A DNA stretch of 64,000 bases. Source: an archaeon (GTDB lineage Archaea > Thermoproteota > Nitrososphaeria > Nitrososphaerales > UBA183). Positions 51,488 to 59,734 of the stretch are shown piece after piece; the stretch's first letter is position 1, and each line of letters begins with the position of its first letter. The notes beneath the pieces are model-generated. The model had not been told where the DNA came from. It worked only from the letters and a program-made list of their open reading frames with translations, and searched no databases. Location: the NCBI GenBank assembly GCA_021786335.1, contig JAJYNM010000087.1, positions 1-64,000 of the forward strand, given 5' to 3'. The position numbers and the translations under genes were made by a program.

Positions 51488-51552
51488 TTGCTGACGCTTC
51501 GGAGGGGGGTTAAACAACTGTTGCGACTCTGAGCAACCGGCCCCAGAAGGCG

Positions 51553-51729
51553 TCAGTGGCGCTTGGTCCGTTTCTCCTCTTCCATGAGAATCTTGTACAG
51601 TCTGAACCTGTCGTTCTCTCCGGGAGAGAGGGTATAGCCGCACACCCGGCAAGAAACACCTTGGCCAGTCTCCTTCAGGTCGAATCGCCCGCACTTCGGG
51701 CACTTCATCTCGTCCCGCTGGGCCTTCAT
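51553..51729 (-). CDS. Zinc-ribbon microprotein, 58 residues
   Basis: A short frame with ATG 51729 encodes a zinc ribbon (Cys10, Cys13, Cys27, Cys30: MKCPKCGRF and VSCRVCGYT) followed by a charged amphipathic helix (RFRLYKILMEEEKRTKR). The regular CxxC spacing and helix make it a credible small protein; its function is unknown. It lies 43 bp downstream of the nnrE gene on the same strand and may share its transcript. Confidence 0.7.
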   Translation of the reverse strand: MKAQRDEMKCPKCGRFDLKETGQGVSCRVCGYTLSPGENDRFRLYKILMEEEKRTKRH

Positions 51730-51772
51730 GACTCGTCCCCGACATAGGACCGAGTCAAAAGCATTGACACTT

Positions 51773-52486
51773 TCACCAAATCCTAACCACTGGCCCCCCG
51801 CTGAACAGCCTGTTCTCCTGCGAGAAGTACCGGTAGACCTCCGGTGGGAACGAGATGTCAGCCAGGTAGAGGTCTCCGAGAAGAGTCTTAGCTTTGGGGT
51901 TAAGGAATCCTGTCTTCGGAAGTCCGAAGGTCAGTGTCAAGTCGGCGTCAATGCATGGGTGACCAGGCTCTCCTGATGTGGCATCCAACCCTGAGGGTAT
52001 GTCCACAGCGAGCGTCTTAGCCGTAGACTTTGTCGCCTTGGTTATGAGGGTCGCCAAATGCTCCCGGGGATTCCCTTTGGAAGCGTAGCCCAAAAGGGCA
52101 TCAACCAAGAGGTCGGCCTCACCGATATCTCCGTCAGGCCCTGACGTTTCGATTCCGATCTTCTCGACGGCCACGAGCTGCCTGGCAGGAACGTCGCGCA
52201 TTCCTCCTCTCGTTCCACCCAACAACACGCGCACACAGGCTCCCCAGTTGTGCAGATGCCTCGCAGCGACAAGACCGTCCCCCCCGTTATTTCCCCTGCC
52301 GATCAGGCAACACACCGCCTTTCCTGATACCTCGCCGCCCAGCATCCCCCTGGCTACTTCAGCTGTTCTAAGCCCTGCGTTTTCCATCAAGGAGAGCACG
52401 TCGATTCCATAGGATTCAATTGTCATTCTGTCGGCTTCAGCCATCTCCTCAGCTGAAAGGAATGTGAACCCACGTTCCGATTTCAT
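51773..52486 (-). CDS. nnrE: NAD(P)H-hydrate epimerase (YjeF N-terminal domain)
   Basis: It interconverts R- and S-forms of hydrated NAD(P)H so that a dehydratase can repair them. The 237-residue protein has the LSAEEMAEADRMTIESYGI start, GRGNNGGDGLVAARHL (nucleotide loop), VDALLG and AVDIPSGLDATSG. In many organisms it is fused to the dehydratase NnrD; here only the epimerase half is present and no nnrD is in the window. Confidence 0.92.
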   Translation of the reverse strand: MKSERGFTFLSAEEMAEADRMTIESYGIDVLSLMENAGLRTAEVARGMLGGEVSGKAVCCLIGRGNNGGDGLVAARHLHNWGACVRVLLGGTRGGMRDVPARQLVAVEKIGIETSGPDGDIGEADLLVDALLGYASKGNPREHLATLITKATKSTAKTLAVDIPSGLDATSGEPGHPCIDADLTLTFGLPKTGFLNPKAKTLLGDLYLADISFPPEVYRYFSQENRLFSGGPVVRIW

Positions 52487-52635
52487 CTTCCTGACCTCCG
52501 TGGTCTTCGTATTTCAGCATAGGTCGCATTGGCACTTCTTCCTTCCGACCGCACCTGTCAACTATATTTCTTCAAAATGGCACACGGTTTAGAGCCCGAG
52601 GTATATTCGACCTAAGTGTCCTTTCGGGGCAGGCA

Positions 52636-53283
52636 ATGAGTTTTTCATCCAAGTGGCAGAGGAAAGACCAGGGGCCTGGTTTGGTGGACAGGCTCAGGGG
52701 CACGGTCAGACCTCCGACGCCGCTGAAATCTCAGATTGAGCAGGCCAACAGGCAGATTAGGCTGCTCATCTCTCAGCTTGATGGGACAGTCAACAGAATC
52801 AAGCAGCGCGACTCAACCATATTCAAGAATGTGGTATCCTCTCTCGCGAAGCATGATATGCAGCATGCGGCGGTTTACGCCAACGAGCTCTCTGAAATAC
52901 GCAAGATGGGGAAGATGGTGACTCAGGCGCAGTTGGCCATGGAGCAGATTTCCCTCAGACTCGGAACCATTACAGACCTCGGCGAGATAGCCAACACATT
53001 GGCCCCCGCGGTCTCGGTCATCAAGAATATGAAGGAGGGCCTGAGCAACGCGCTTCCAGACGCCGACAGGGAGATAAGCGAAATCTCAGGTCTACTCAGC
53101 AGCGTCCTCGTGGACGCCAGCACTTCAGGAGGAATCTCCTTGAACTTCGACGCCGCGAACGAGGACGCACAGAGAGTCCTCGAAGAGGCCGCGGCCGTCG
53201 CGGAGCAAAGGATGAAGGACAGCTTCCCGGAGATACCAGTCGGGGTATTCAGCCAGGACGAAGGCGAAGGACTCACTGCCTAG
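52636..53283 (+). CDS. cdvB: ESCRT-III-like cell division protein (CdvB family)
   Basis: CdvB-type proteins polymerise at the membrane neck during archaeal division and vesicle formation. The 215-residue protein begins with a basic N-terminus (KWQRKDQGPGLVDRLRG) and the long Snf7 helices (PLKSQIEQANRQIRLLISQLDG; MGKMVTQAQLAMEQIS), with an acidic C-terminal region ending GVFSQDEGEG. No clear MIM2 or broken-winged-helix site is seen, so it resembles the CdvB1/B2-like paralogues. CdvA and CdvC (Vps4) are not in the window. Confidence 0.85.
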   Translation: MSFSSKWQRKDQGPGLVDRLRGTVRPPTPLKSQIEQANRQIRLLISQLDGTVNRIKQRDSTIFKNVVSSLAKHDMQHAAVYANELSEIRKMGKMVTQAQLAMEQISLRLGTITDLGEIANTLAPAVSVIKNMKEGLSNALPDADREISEISGLLSSVLVDASTSGGISLNFDAANEDAQRVLEEAAAVAEQRMKDSFPEIPVGVFSQDEGEGLTA

Positions 53284-53390
53284 GCCAGTGGATTCCCCCC
53301 AGGCAACGACGCTTTCATTTATTGCAACGGCCTTGACTGGTCAATCAGTTCGGTTCGTTTAATATCGGGAAAGCTGAATCGGGTCATGGC

Positions 53391-54560
53391 TTGAAATTCG
53401 TGGCTAGGCACGCTCGTTCCATCTCGACGGGCGGACCAACTCCACCGGCGCCGGACAGCCGAGGAGGAAGAGCAAAGGGCCTAGTTGTAGTAGTTCTGGT
53501 CCTGGTAGCTGCGCTCGCGGTGGTCGATCCTTCGCTGTCTGCCACGCTCCGACATGACTACTCGACCCTCGTTGCTCTTGTCTCGGGCGGAAAATCGGTT
53601 TCGAGCATTTCAGTCGGAACGAGCATAGGGAGCTGTTCAAGCGCGGTCACAATCCAACCTCTGACCAATCCCGACATAGTAAACGGATCCGCTGTCGTCG
53701 CATATCCTCCTGACTATTGCACCCTTGCGGGATACGCCCTCGTGCAGATCAACGCCGACAGGGCGGCTAACGGCACAGGGCCGGTCGCGCTTGCCTTCAA
53801 CCGCGCCGCCCAACAGCACGCCGACTCCATGCTCTACTACTCCTACTTCAGCCACTTCGACACCCAGGGATACAAGCCATACATGCGATACACCCTTCTC
53901 GGTGGGCGAGGAGCAGACTTTGAGAACATAGCATACTCGGAGTACTCGGTGGGGCTTCTTGGACGGACGGCAGCAATAGAAAACGCAATCAGAAATCTAG
54001 AGCACCTGATGGTCTACAACGACGTCGTCTGCTGCAACAACGGGCACAGATACAATATACTCGACCCCCTCCACAACTTCGTGTCCGTCGGAGTGGCCTA
54101 CAACAGCACCTACGTCTTCTTCGACGAAGAGTTTCAGAACGAATACCTCAACCTGAGCCTCAAGGTTACAAGTGCTCCCTCTGCGAGTCCATACCAAGTC
54201 ACAATGCTTGGTACTCCTATTTTAGGAACGCCGGTCCCGACCGCAATCTACGTGGCGTTCGACACCACGCCCGCCCCTGAAACCCGGACCCAGCTCGAGA
54301 GTGGACCCACCGAATACGGACCTGGTGCTCTGTTGGGCGGCGTTCTCCCTCCGACTGGGTTGTTTGGGGGCTGTGGCCAATTCGCAACCGGAATCACTCA
54401 ATGCGCAAGCAGATGGGCATTCAATCCAACTGCCATTTACATCGCATTCTCCTTGAACCAGTTCGTCAAGGAGAAGGGGCCGGGGGTCTACACCATCTAT
54501 CTGGTCACAGGCCCGAGCACAGACACGGCCATAACCACCATATCTATCTTCGTGCCTTAG
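53391..54560 (+). CDS. Secreted or membrane-anchored CAP-domain protein
   Basis: The 389-residue protein has a basic N-terminus, a single hydrophobic segment (about 29-48) acting as signal anchor, and a CAP/SCP domain (about 115-255) with INADRAANGTGPVALAFNRAAQQHADSM, SHFDTQGYKPYMR and the ENIAY motif; the domain ends near the FDEEF segment. The C-terminal 110 residues form a beta-rich extracellular domain. CAP proteins are secreted and of diverse roles. TTG 53391 follows the TATA-like GTTTAATATCG near 53355-53365; it converges on the HIT gene with a four-base overlap. Confidence 0.82.
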   Translation: MKFVARHARSISTGGPTPPAPDSRGGRAKGLVVVVLVLVAALAVVDPSLSATLRHDYSTLVALVSGGKSVSSISVGTSIGSCSSAVTIQPLTNPDIVNGSAVVAYPPDYCTLAGYALVQINADRAANGTGPVALAFNRAAQQHADSMLYYSYFSHFDTQGYKPYMRYTLLGGRGADFENIAYSEYSVGLLGRTAAIENAIRNLEHLMVYNDVVCCNNGHRYNILDPLHNFVSVGVAYNSTYVFFDEEFQNEYLNLSLKVTSAPSASPYQVTMLGTPILGTPVPTAIYVAFDTTPAPETRTQLESGPTEYGPGALLGGVLPPTGLFGGCGQFATGITQCASRWAFNPTAIYIAFSLNQFVKEKGPGVYTIYLVTGPSTDTAITTISIFVP

Positions 54561-55042
54561 GCCTGACCCATCTTCGCCCTGATAATCCTGGCTGTTTCAT
54601 CCATCTCTGGTTTGGAGAGCCTCTTTCTGTCTCCGAATCTGCCTTTGTCTTCCATCTTCACAGGAATGACATGCACATGAACATGGGCGACCACCTGATT
54701 GGCAGCCTCGCCGTTGTTCTGGACGAATCTGAACCCGTCAGCCCCTGCCGCTGAGACTACTGCCCTGGACACTTTGGACGCGACTCGAAAGAGGCCCGCG
54801 ACATCCGTTTCTTTCATGTCCCAGATGGTCTCTCCGTGCTCTTTCGGACAGACCAAAGTGTGGCCCCTCGAGAAGGGGAAGATGTCCAAGAATGCGACGT
54901 ACTTCTCGTCTTCGTACACTATGTTCGAAGGGGCCGTCTTCGACACAATCTGGCAGAATATACAGTTTCTAGCTTCCTTGAGGGGAGAACCGAGTCCTAT
55001 CCGTCGGTATGGGCCCGCCACTTGCCCGTTGGTCCCCACCAT
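54557..55042 (-). CDS. HIT-family nucleotide hydrolase
   Basis: A 161-residue histidine-triad protein that removes adducts from AMP or other nucleotides. The triad HVHVHV (His120, His122, His124) is intact, as is the early CIFC pair (Cys27, Cys30), often zinc-binding with other residues, and GHTLVCPKEH. ATG 55042 is chosen over TTG 55057 since the AT box at 55064-55070 lies about 25 bp upstream. Confidence 0.9.
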   Translation of the reverse strand: MVGTNGQVAGPYRRIGLGSPLKEARNCIFCQIVSKTAPSNIVYEDEKYVAFLDIFPFSRGHTLVCPKEHGETIWDMKETDVAGLFRVASKVSRAVVSAAGADGFRFVQNNGEAANQVVAHVHVHVIPVKMEDKGRFGDRKRLSKPEMDETARIIRAKMGQA

Positions 55043-55063
55043 GTTCCCCTCTTCCAAGCCGCC

Positions 55064-55070
55064 CTTAATA
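55064..55070. promoter_or_regulatory. Single AT box between divergent HIT and zinc-ribbon genes
   Basis: CTTAATA lies about 25 bp from ATG 55042 on the minus side and about 30 bp from TTG 55097 on the plus side. Only 54 bp separate the two starts and no other AT-rich tract is present, so one near-palindromic TATA core apparently serves both directions. Confidence 0.6.
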
Positions 55071-55096
55071 CGTGCTCATGGTAGACTCTTAGACGA

Positions 55097-55252
55097 TTGC
55101 CATGCGAGAGATGCCGTGCCGGGGAGCTGACAGATTATGAACGCAGAATAGAGGGTGAGGAAAAGGTCACTATCAGAGGCGTGCGGTGCAGCCTGTGCGG
55201 CTACACCGAGCTGGCAGACGACGAGGCGATCTGGGCTGCGGTCGGGCTCTAG
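55097..55252 (+). CDS. Zinc-ribbon microprotein, 51 residues
   Basis: A TTG-started frame encodes CxxC at 3/6 (PCERCRAG) and CxxC at 31/34 (VRCSLCGYTE), a minimal zinc ribbon, ended by an acidic helix. TTG 55097 sits exactly where the AT box at 55064-55070 would begin a leaderless transcript. Its stop is two bases from the convergent protease stop. Function unknown. Confidence 0.65.
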   Translation: MPCERCRAGELTDYERRIEGEEKVTIRGVRCSLCGYTELADDEAIWAAVGL

Positions 55253-55254
55253 GT

Positions 55255-55602
55255 CTACTCCAGAGCGGTCCGTTGATATGCGGATATGAACTCGAGCGCG
55301 AATTTGTCTGCCTGTTTTTCCGTTCCACGATGCTTCCCGCTCACTGATCTCAAGTGGTGATAGAACTCATGAACCATCACGAAGGGGTTGTAGAGGAACT
55401 CACGGCGCGCAGCGAGTATCTCCTTTCGCCTCTGCGAGTAGACTGCGGCGACGCCCTTGGTCTTCCCTTCGACCACCCCTATCCCTAGCTTGGGTTCTGA
55501 AACTTTGTACCACTTCGAAAGGACCTTGATGGCCTCCTCGGGTTTGGAGTCAAAGATCAAGGCGACCACATATGCCTGCATCTGTTCTTGCGAGAGCCCC
55601 AT
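55255..55602 (-). CDS. Small putative zinc metallopeptidase (HExxH)
   Basis: A 115-residue protein with HEFYH (78-82) followed by an acidic residue at Glu95 in the GTEKQADKFA helix, a layout like ImmA/IrrE- or minigluzincin-type proteases. A family match is not certain. ATG 55602 is preferred over TTG 55635 since the TATA-like GCTTAAGT (55626-55633) lies about 28 bp upstream of it. There is no membrane segment. Confidence 0.7.
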   Translation of the reverse strand: MGLSQEQMQAYVVALIFDSKPEEAIKVLSKWYKVSEPKLGIGVVEGKTKGVAAVYSQRRKEILAARREFLYNPFVMVHEFYHHLRSVSGKHRGTEKQADKFALEFISAYQRTALE

Positions 55603-55943
55603 TGGAAACCCCGGTGCTCCATCCCACTTAAGCAATCGAGCCTGTCGTTACCAGTTGAGCCGTTGGTCAGCAATCATTGATTCCTCCGTTCAACTGGCAA
55701 TTGGGTCGGAAGGAGGTGCATGAACAGGAGAAGGCACATAAAACTCGACGGTCCGAAGGGAACCAGGTTCAGGGGACCCCCCTCTCTGTTTTCCATCGGC
55801 TGAGCGTCACCAGGCTCATGCGCGGCTAGGTGCAGATTGGCTTCTGCCTCAGCGAATCATGTCTCTGGCTGATGACTTGTAGAGTACGTGATTCACGCGG
55901 GGAACCGAGCGGTTTAATCACTAAGCGCACCAGGGAGATAGGT

Positions 55944-56612
55944 TTGCCGAGGACCAACGCAATTCTCTCATGGAGCGGAGGAAAGGACAGCTCGCTGGCT
56001 TTGCAGGAGGCGTCGGAGTCTCCGGACCTCGAGGTCGTATCTCTCCTGACCACTCTGACGGGAGACTTCAACAGAGTCAGCATGCACGGAGTGAGGAGGA
56101 CTCTATTGCATATCCAAGCGAGGAATTTGCGGCTCCCGCTCGACGAAGTCTGGATCGGGAAGGGGGCCTCGAATGACGAATATTCCTCGGCGATGCGCGA
56201 GGCCATGCTCAAGCACCATGGTCGCGGTGTGCGCTGCGTCGTCTTCGGCGACATATTCCTTGAAGATATACGCCGATTTCGGGAGGACGAGCTTTCAAAG
56301 GTGGCAATGGAAGGGGTGTTCCCTCTGTGGATGAAGGACACGACGAGGCTGGCCACCCAGTTCGTCAAGGACGGGTTCAAGGCGGTAGTGTGCACAGTAG
56401 ATCCAAAGGCGCTTAACAAGAGCTATTGCGGCAGAGAGTTCGATGAATCGTTCATCTCTGACCTCCCGCCTTCGGTGGACCCATGTGGAGAGAACGGAGA
56501 GTTCCATACCTTCGTGTACGATGGGCCGATGTTCGAGAAGGAGGTTCCGATTCGGAAGGGCGAAATCGTACTCAGGGACGGGTTCTACTTCGCAGACATT
56601 CTCCTAAGGTGA
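55944..56612 (+). CDS. dph6: Diphthine--ammonia ligase (Dph6)
   Basis: Dph6 amidates diphthine on elongation factor 2, completing diphthamide with ATP and ammonium. The 222-residue protein has the PP-loop LSWSGGKDSSLAL at the N-terminus, the helical middle, and the C-terminal DPCGENGEFHTFVYDGPMF signature. The frame extends to 55830, but the TATA-like GGTTTAATC (55911-55919) lies about 28 bp before TTG 55944, so I place the start there. With Dph2 at 5768 two steps of the pathway are in the window; the methyltransferase Dph5 is not. Confidence 0.92.
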   Translation: MPRTNAILSWSGGKDSSLALQEASESPDLEVVSLLTTLTGDFNRVSMHGVRRTLLHIQARNLRLPLDEVWIGKGASNDEYSSAMREAMLKHHGRGVRCVVFGDIFLEDIRRFREDELSKVAMEGVFPLWMKDTTRLATQFVKDGFKAVVCTVDPKALNKSYCGREFDESFISDLPPSVDPCGENGEFHTFVYDGPMFEKEVPIRKGEIVLRDGFYFADILLR

Positions 56613-56799
56613 CTACAGCAGCGGGAGGGAAGTTCATAGGCTGTATCGCCGCCGCGATAGATCAAGACGAAAGTCATTCCGTTGACCACACGAATGTGGT
56701 CGGCCGGGACTAGGCCGCCCTCCAAGAACCTGTCTGGTTGGTAACGAGGATAAATCAGAACTCATCCTGTATATTCGACACGCCCCTTTTTCATGTCAC

Positions 56800-57033
56800 A
56801 TGGTGTTCTCCACGCTGGATACCACGAGCACGACAGCAACAAAGACAGGCATGCCTTTGAGCTCGACGTTGGAGAGAATAGAGGGCGAAATTGGAGCCGA
56901 TTTCAAGAACCGCGAAAGTGGCACCCGCAGCGGTGTCCCATGCTCCACAGTTGGACGTATCATCCAACGAGTCAGGGTTAATCGCGTTGGTCCTCGAAAA
57001 CCAGATAGCGAAGAACAGATTATAGAGAGCTAA
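56800..57033 (+). CDS. Possible small protein, 77 residues
   Basis: ATG 56800 lies 28 bp after a TATA-like CTGTATATTCG (about 56768-56778), just where a leaderless gene would begin, and the frame ends 17 bp before the next gene. The protein is rich in Thr, Ser and Arg with no recognisable domain. Promoter position is the only strong support. Confidence 0.35.
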   Translation: MVFSTLDTTSTTATKTGMPLSSTLERIEGEIGADFKNRESGTRSGVPCSTVGRIIQRVRVNRVGPRKPDSEEQIIES

Positions 57034-57050
57034 AGGCAGAGTACCGTACG

Positions 57051-57671
57051 ATGGCTGCCGTCTCGACGCTGCTCGAGCTCGTAGAGAGAAGAGGCCAGGG
57101 GCCTTCGCCTGGTTTCAGTAGGGAGCACGCCCTGCTGGCTTTCCTGACCATCGGTGCTTCCGGGGAGATTGGAAGGCAGGCACTTGCGAGAAGTTTGAAC
57201 CTAGGTGAGGGGTCGATGCGGACAGTCCTCAGAAAGTTCACCCACGCGGGCTATGTGGAGACAGACACCTTAGGGTGTCATCTCACGCCTTCTGGCAGAC
57301 GACTGCATGCTTCTATCCTGAGAAGCATCCCGAAGATGGCAGCAATCAAAGACTCTCAGGTCGAGCTCGGGAAGTCCCAGGTTGCTATCCTGGTGCGGCC
57401 TATAACCGATATGGCCGCCAACGGTCTTGTCCAGCGTGACTCTGCGGTCAAAGTAGGAGCCACCGGAGCCGCCACCTATTTGATCAAGGAAGGGAAGTTT
57501 GCCATCCCAGGAAGCTCGCCTGATTGCGAGAAAGACTTCCCCGGATCTATCTGGCGCGCCCTCAGGTCTGAACTGTCGCCAAAGGATGGGGACGTGGTGA
57601 TTCTTTGCGGCGCGACCGATGAAATCGCGGCCAAGCTGGGTGCCCTTTCGGCGGCTTTCACGCTTCTGTGA
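57051..57671 (+). CDS. Winged-helix protein with DUF4443 domain
   Basis: The 206-residue archaeal protein has an N-terminal winged helix (about 20-90: HALLAFLTIGASGEIGRQALARSLNLGEGSMRTVLRKF-type region) and a C-terminal DUF4443 domain (about 105-206) with VAILVRPI and a strand-rich DVVILCGATDE end. It is probably a transcription regulator that responds to a small ligand. A TATA-like GATTATAGAG lies about 30 bp upstream of the ATG. Confidence 0.8.
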   Translation: MAAVSTLLELVERRGQGPSPGFSREHALLAFLTIGASGEIGRQALARSLNLGEGSMRTVLRKFTHAGYVETDTLGCHLTPSGRRLHASILRSIPKMAAIKDSQVELGKSQVAILVRPITDMAANGLVQRDSAVKVGATGAATYLIKEGKFAIPGSSPDCEKDFPGSIWRALRSELSPKDGDVVILCGATDEIAAKLGALSAAFTLL

Positions 57672-57674
57672 CTA

Positions 57675-58013
57675 TTATTTGGTCGCCTGCTCGGCAGGAG
57701 CACCCTGAGGGCCTGATTGTTTGTTCACCTGTCGATTTATGGCGTCCGCGAAGTAATGTCCGGTCACAATCACTTTCACAGACTTCACGCCCTTAACCTG
57801 AGCAAGGTTGTCCTTCAGGTCTTGAGATATCTTCAGTGCGAAAACAGGAGGGCAGAACTGCGTGGTTGCATGATACTCGACGTCTACGTTCCCGTCTTTG
57901 ACGTCTAGCTTGTCGATAAGGTTCATCTCCACGATTGGCATTCCTATCTCGGGATCCACTATCTTCGAGACCTGTCTCTGAACCTCCCTCACGTCCACCT
58001 CTTCTGACGACAT
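57675..58013 (-). CDS. MIP18/DUF59-type metal-sulfur cluster assembly protein
   Basis: A 112-residue DUF59 protein: VDPEIGMPIVEMNLIDKLDV, then the FCPP motif whose cysteine is conserved in SufT/MIP18 proteins, and VKVIVTGHYFADAINRQV. Members help to load Fe-S clusters into target proteins. The C-terminal 15 residues are a flexible Ala/Gln-rich tail. The ATG follows a T-rich TATA-like CTTTTTTTAGCG near 58039-58050. Confidence 0.85.
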   Translation of the reverse strand: MSSEEVDVREVQRQVSKIVDPEIGMPIVEMNLIDKLDVKDGNVDVEYHATTQFCPPVFALKISQDLKDNLAQVKGVKSVKVIVTGHYFADAINRQVNKQSGPQGAPAEQATK

Positions 58014-58192
58014 AGAACCACTGAAAAGCGCCCCTTCCGCTAAAAAAAGCTTGTCCCGGGACGAGCTCAGGCAGGTTTACAACCTACCACCGCAGGTGTC
58101 ATCCCACGAAGCCAGAAGACGTACTCGCATCAATAGAGGCTGCCGCCCCCAGCAAAGGATGGCCAATCATCGGACCCAAGAGGGGGATCATA

Positions 58193-58675
58193 TTGGATGA
58201 GGTTGTGGGGAGACACAAGCCATCGTCGATACTCGAAGTGGGGACCAACGTAGGCTACAGCGCCATAAGGATGGCGCGGCACCTGAAGGCAGGCCAGCGA
58301 CTCACATGCGTCGAGGTCAGCGGGGACATGGCACTGGCAGCCAGGGTGAACTTCGAGAAGGCCGGGCTTTCGGACCTGATTGAAGTAATCGTAGGGGACG
58401 CACTGTCTGTGCTTCCTACGTTCACAACCCGTTTCGATATGGTCTTTCTAGATGCGGCGAAAGACGATTACCTGGACTACCTGAGGTCAGTCGAGAAGCT
58501 CCTTCATGCCGGGAGCGTGGTAGTGGCGGACAACGTGAAGTCCTTCTACCCCGCGGTCAAACCATATCTCGACTATGTGCGCAACTCGGGGAGGTACGCG
58601 AGCTCCTACAGAGACGCTCCGTCGAACTGGGGGACGGACGAGGGGGACGCTGTCGAAGTGAGCGTCAGGCTCTGA
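58193..58675 (+). CDS. O-methyltransferase family 3-like enzyme, 5' end unclear
   Basis: A SAM-dependent methyltransferase with ILEVGTNVGYSAIRMA (motif I), VEVSGDMA, VFLDAAKDDY (metal-binding Asp) and VVADNVKSF. It resembles catechol O-methyltransferase-like proteins acting on small hydroxylated compounds. TTG 58193 is the only normal start, but family members begin about 40 residues earlier and the open frame upstream reads on as PEDVLASIEAAAPSKGWPIIGPKRG-like sequence (from about 58105). No ATG, GTG, TTG or CTG lies there, so either an unusual start or a small indel is involved. Confidence 0.75.
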   Translation: MDEVVGRHKPSSILEVGTNVGYSAIRMARHLKAGQRLTCVEVSGDMALAARVNFEKAGLSDLIEVIVGDALSVLPTFTTRFDMVFLDAAKDDYLDYLRSVEKLLHAGSVVVADNVKSFYPAVKPYLDYVRNSGRYASSYRDAPSNWGTDEGDAVEVSVRL

Positions 58676-59672
58676 ACCCCTCCACCAGATTCTGCCACGC
58701 GGGGCTCCCGTCGAATGGTAGGTACACTCGCACTCTGTCCAAGAGTCCTCGGTACTTGTTCTCAATCTCCCCGCCAACCTCTTTCCAAGTCCCTCCTACT
58801 ACGAACTCTTCTAGCATCGCGTCATCCACCTCAGATGCCATCGTGCGCCACTCCCCCCTTGTAGACAGTGCATGCAGCCGTTCAGCCACGTCCTCCCAAT
58901 GATGGAGCTCCATCACCCTCCTATACGTACGGGTCGAGGCGTAGAACGCTATCTGTTCCCTGTATGCTTCTCTGACCGCAGAGATCTCATGTTCATTGTC
59001 TCCCACGGCAGCGAACACCGACGCGGCCACTTGCACCTCTGACCTGCTCCTCCCGGACCTCGCCGCGCCCTTTGACAGCGCAGGCTCTATGACTTCACGG
59101 AGGTATCTGAGCGTGTGGAGAGGGTGGATATGGAGGCCATCTGCAACGCCCCCTGCCAACATGCACATCGTCTCGTTGACTCCGGCAACCAGGATTGGAA
59201 TTGAAGGGTGCCCAATCGGACTCGGCGTGAAGAAGGGGGTCATGAGGTCAAGCGTGTAGAATCGTCCCCTGAAGTCCAACTTTGAGCCCTCCTGCCAGCT
59301 CTTCCATACAGACCTCAGTGCCGACACATATTCCCTCATTTTTGGAGCCGGCGGGTCCCATTTCATCCCGAATCTCCGCTCGATATGGCCCTTGACCTGG
59401 CTCCCCAAACCCAGCATGAATCTGCCCCTGGAAACGCTCTGAATGTCCCAGGAGGTGTATGCCATCGTCGTGGGGCTTCTGGTGAACGCTAGTGCTATCG
59501 ACGTCCCTAACCCCACGCGCTTAGTGGCAGCAGCAGCCAGAGCTAGCTGCACGAAGGGGTCGTGCTTTGTCTCGTTCGCCCAGAAGGCGTCGAACCCGTA
59601 CTCCTCCGCCTTCCTCGCGAGCCCGCCTGCTTCACTCGGCTCGCCCAACGCCACCTCTGCGTCTATTTTCAA
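58665..59672 (-). CDS. LLM-class (F420-dependent type) oxidoreductase
   Basis: A 335-residue barrel of the bacterial-luciferase family. The sequence GFDAFWANETKHDPFVQLALAA, GRFMLGLGSQ and GGVADGLHIHP are typical of coenzyme F420-dependent reductases and dehydrogenases; the substrate cannot be told. TTG 59672 lies about 30 bp from the AT box at 59700-59706. Its 3' end overlaps the methyltransferase gene by 11 bases, convergently. Confidence 0.88.
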   Translation of the reverse strand: MKIDAEVALGEPSEAGGLARKAEEYGFDAFWANETKHDPFVQLALAAAATKRVGLGTSIALAFTRSPTTMAYTSWDIQSVSRGRFMLGLGSQVKGHIERRFGMKWDPPAPKMREYVSALRSVWKSWQEGSKLDFRGRFYTLDLMTPFFTPSPIGHPSIPILVAGVNETMCMLAGGVADGLHIHPLHTLRYLREVIEPALSKGAARSGRSRSEVQVAASVFAAVGDNEHEISAVREAYREQIAFYASTRTYRRVMELHHWEDVAERLHALSTRGEWRTMASEVDDAMLEEFVVGGTWKEVGGEIENKYRGLLDRVRVYLPFDGSPAWQNLVEGFRA

Positions 59673-59699
59673 CCGAAGGGCACCGTCGTACGTGTGCTT

Positions 59700-59706
59700 C
59701 TTAAAG
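59700..59706. promoter_or_regulatory. Single AT box between divergent LLM and EamA genes
   Basis: CTTAAAG lies about 30 bp from TTG 59672 (minus) and about 32 bp from TTG 59735 (plus) in a 62-bp gap. It reads almost the same on both strands and is the only AT-rich core present, so it appears to drive both leaderless genes. Confidence 0.6.
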
Positions 59707-59734
59707 CCGGACCAGCGAGGACAGGCTCAACCTC

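Noticed and set aside
51254..51745. A single 163-codon minus-strand gene
   Set aside because: Its first half is the out-of-frame reading of a good zinc-ribbon gene and its second half has its own TATA-like box and TTG start, so two genes explain it better.
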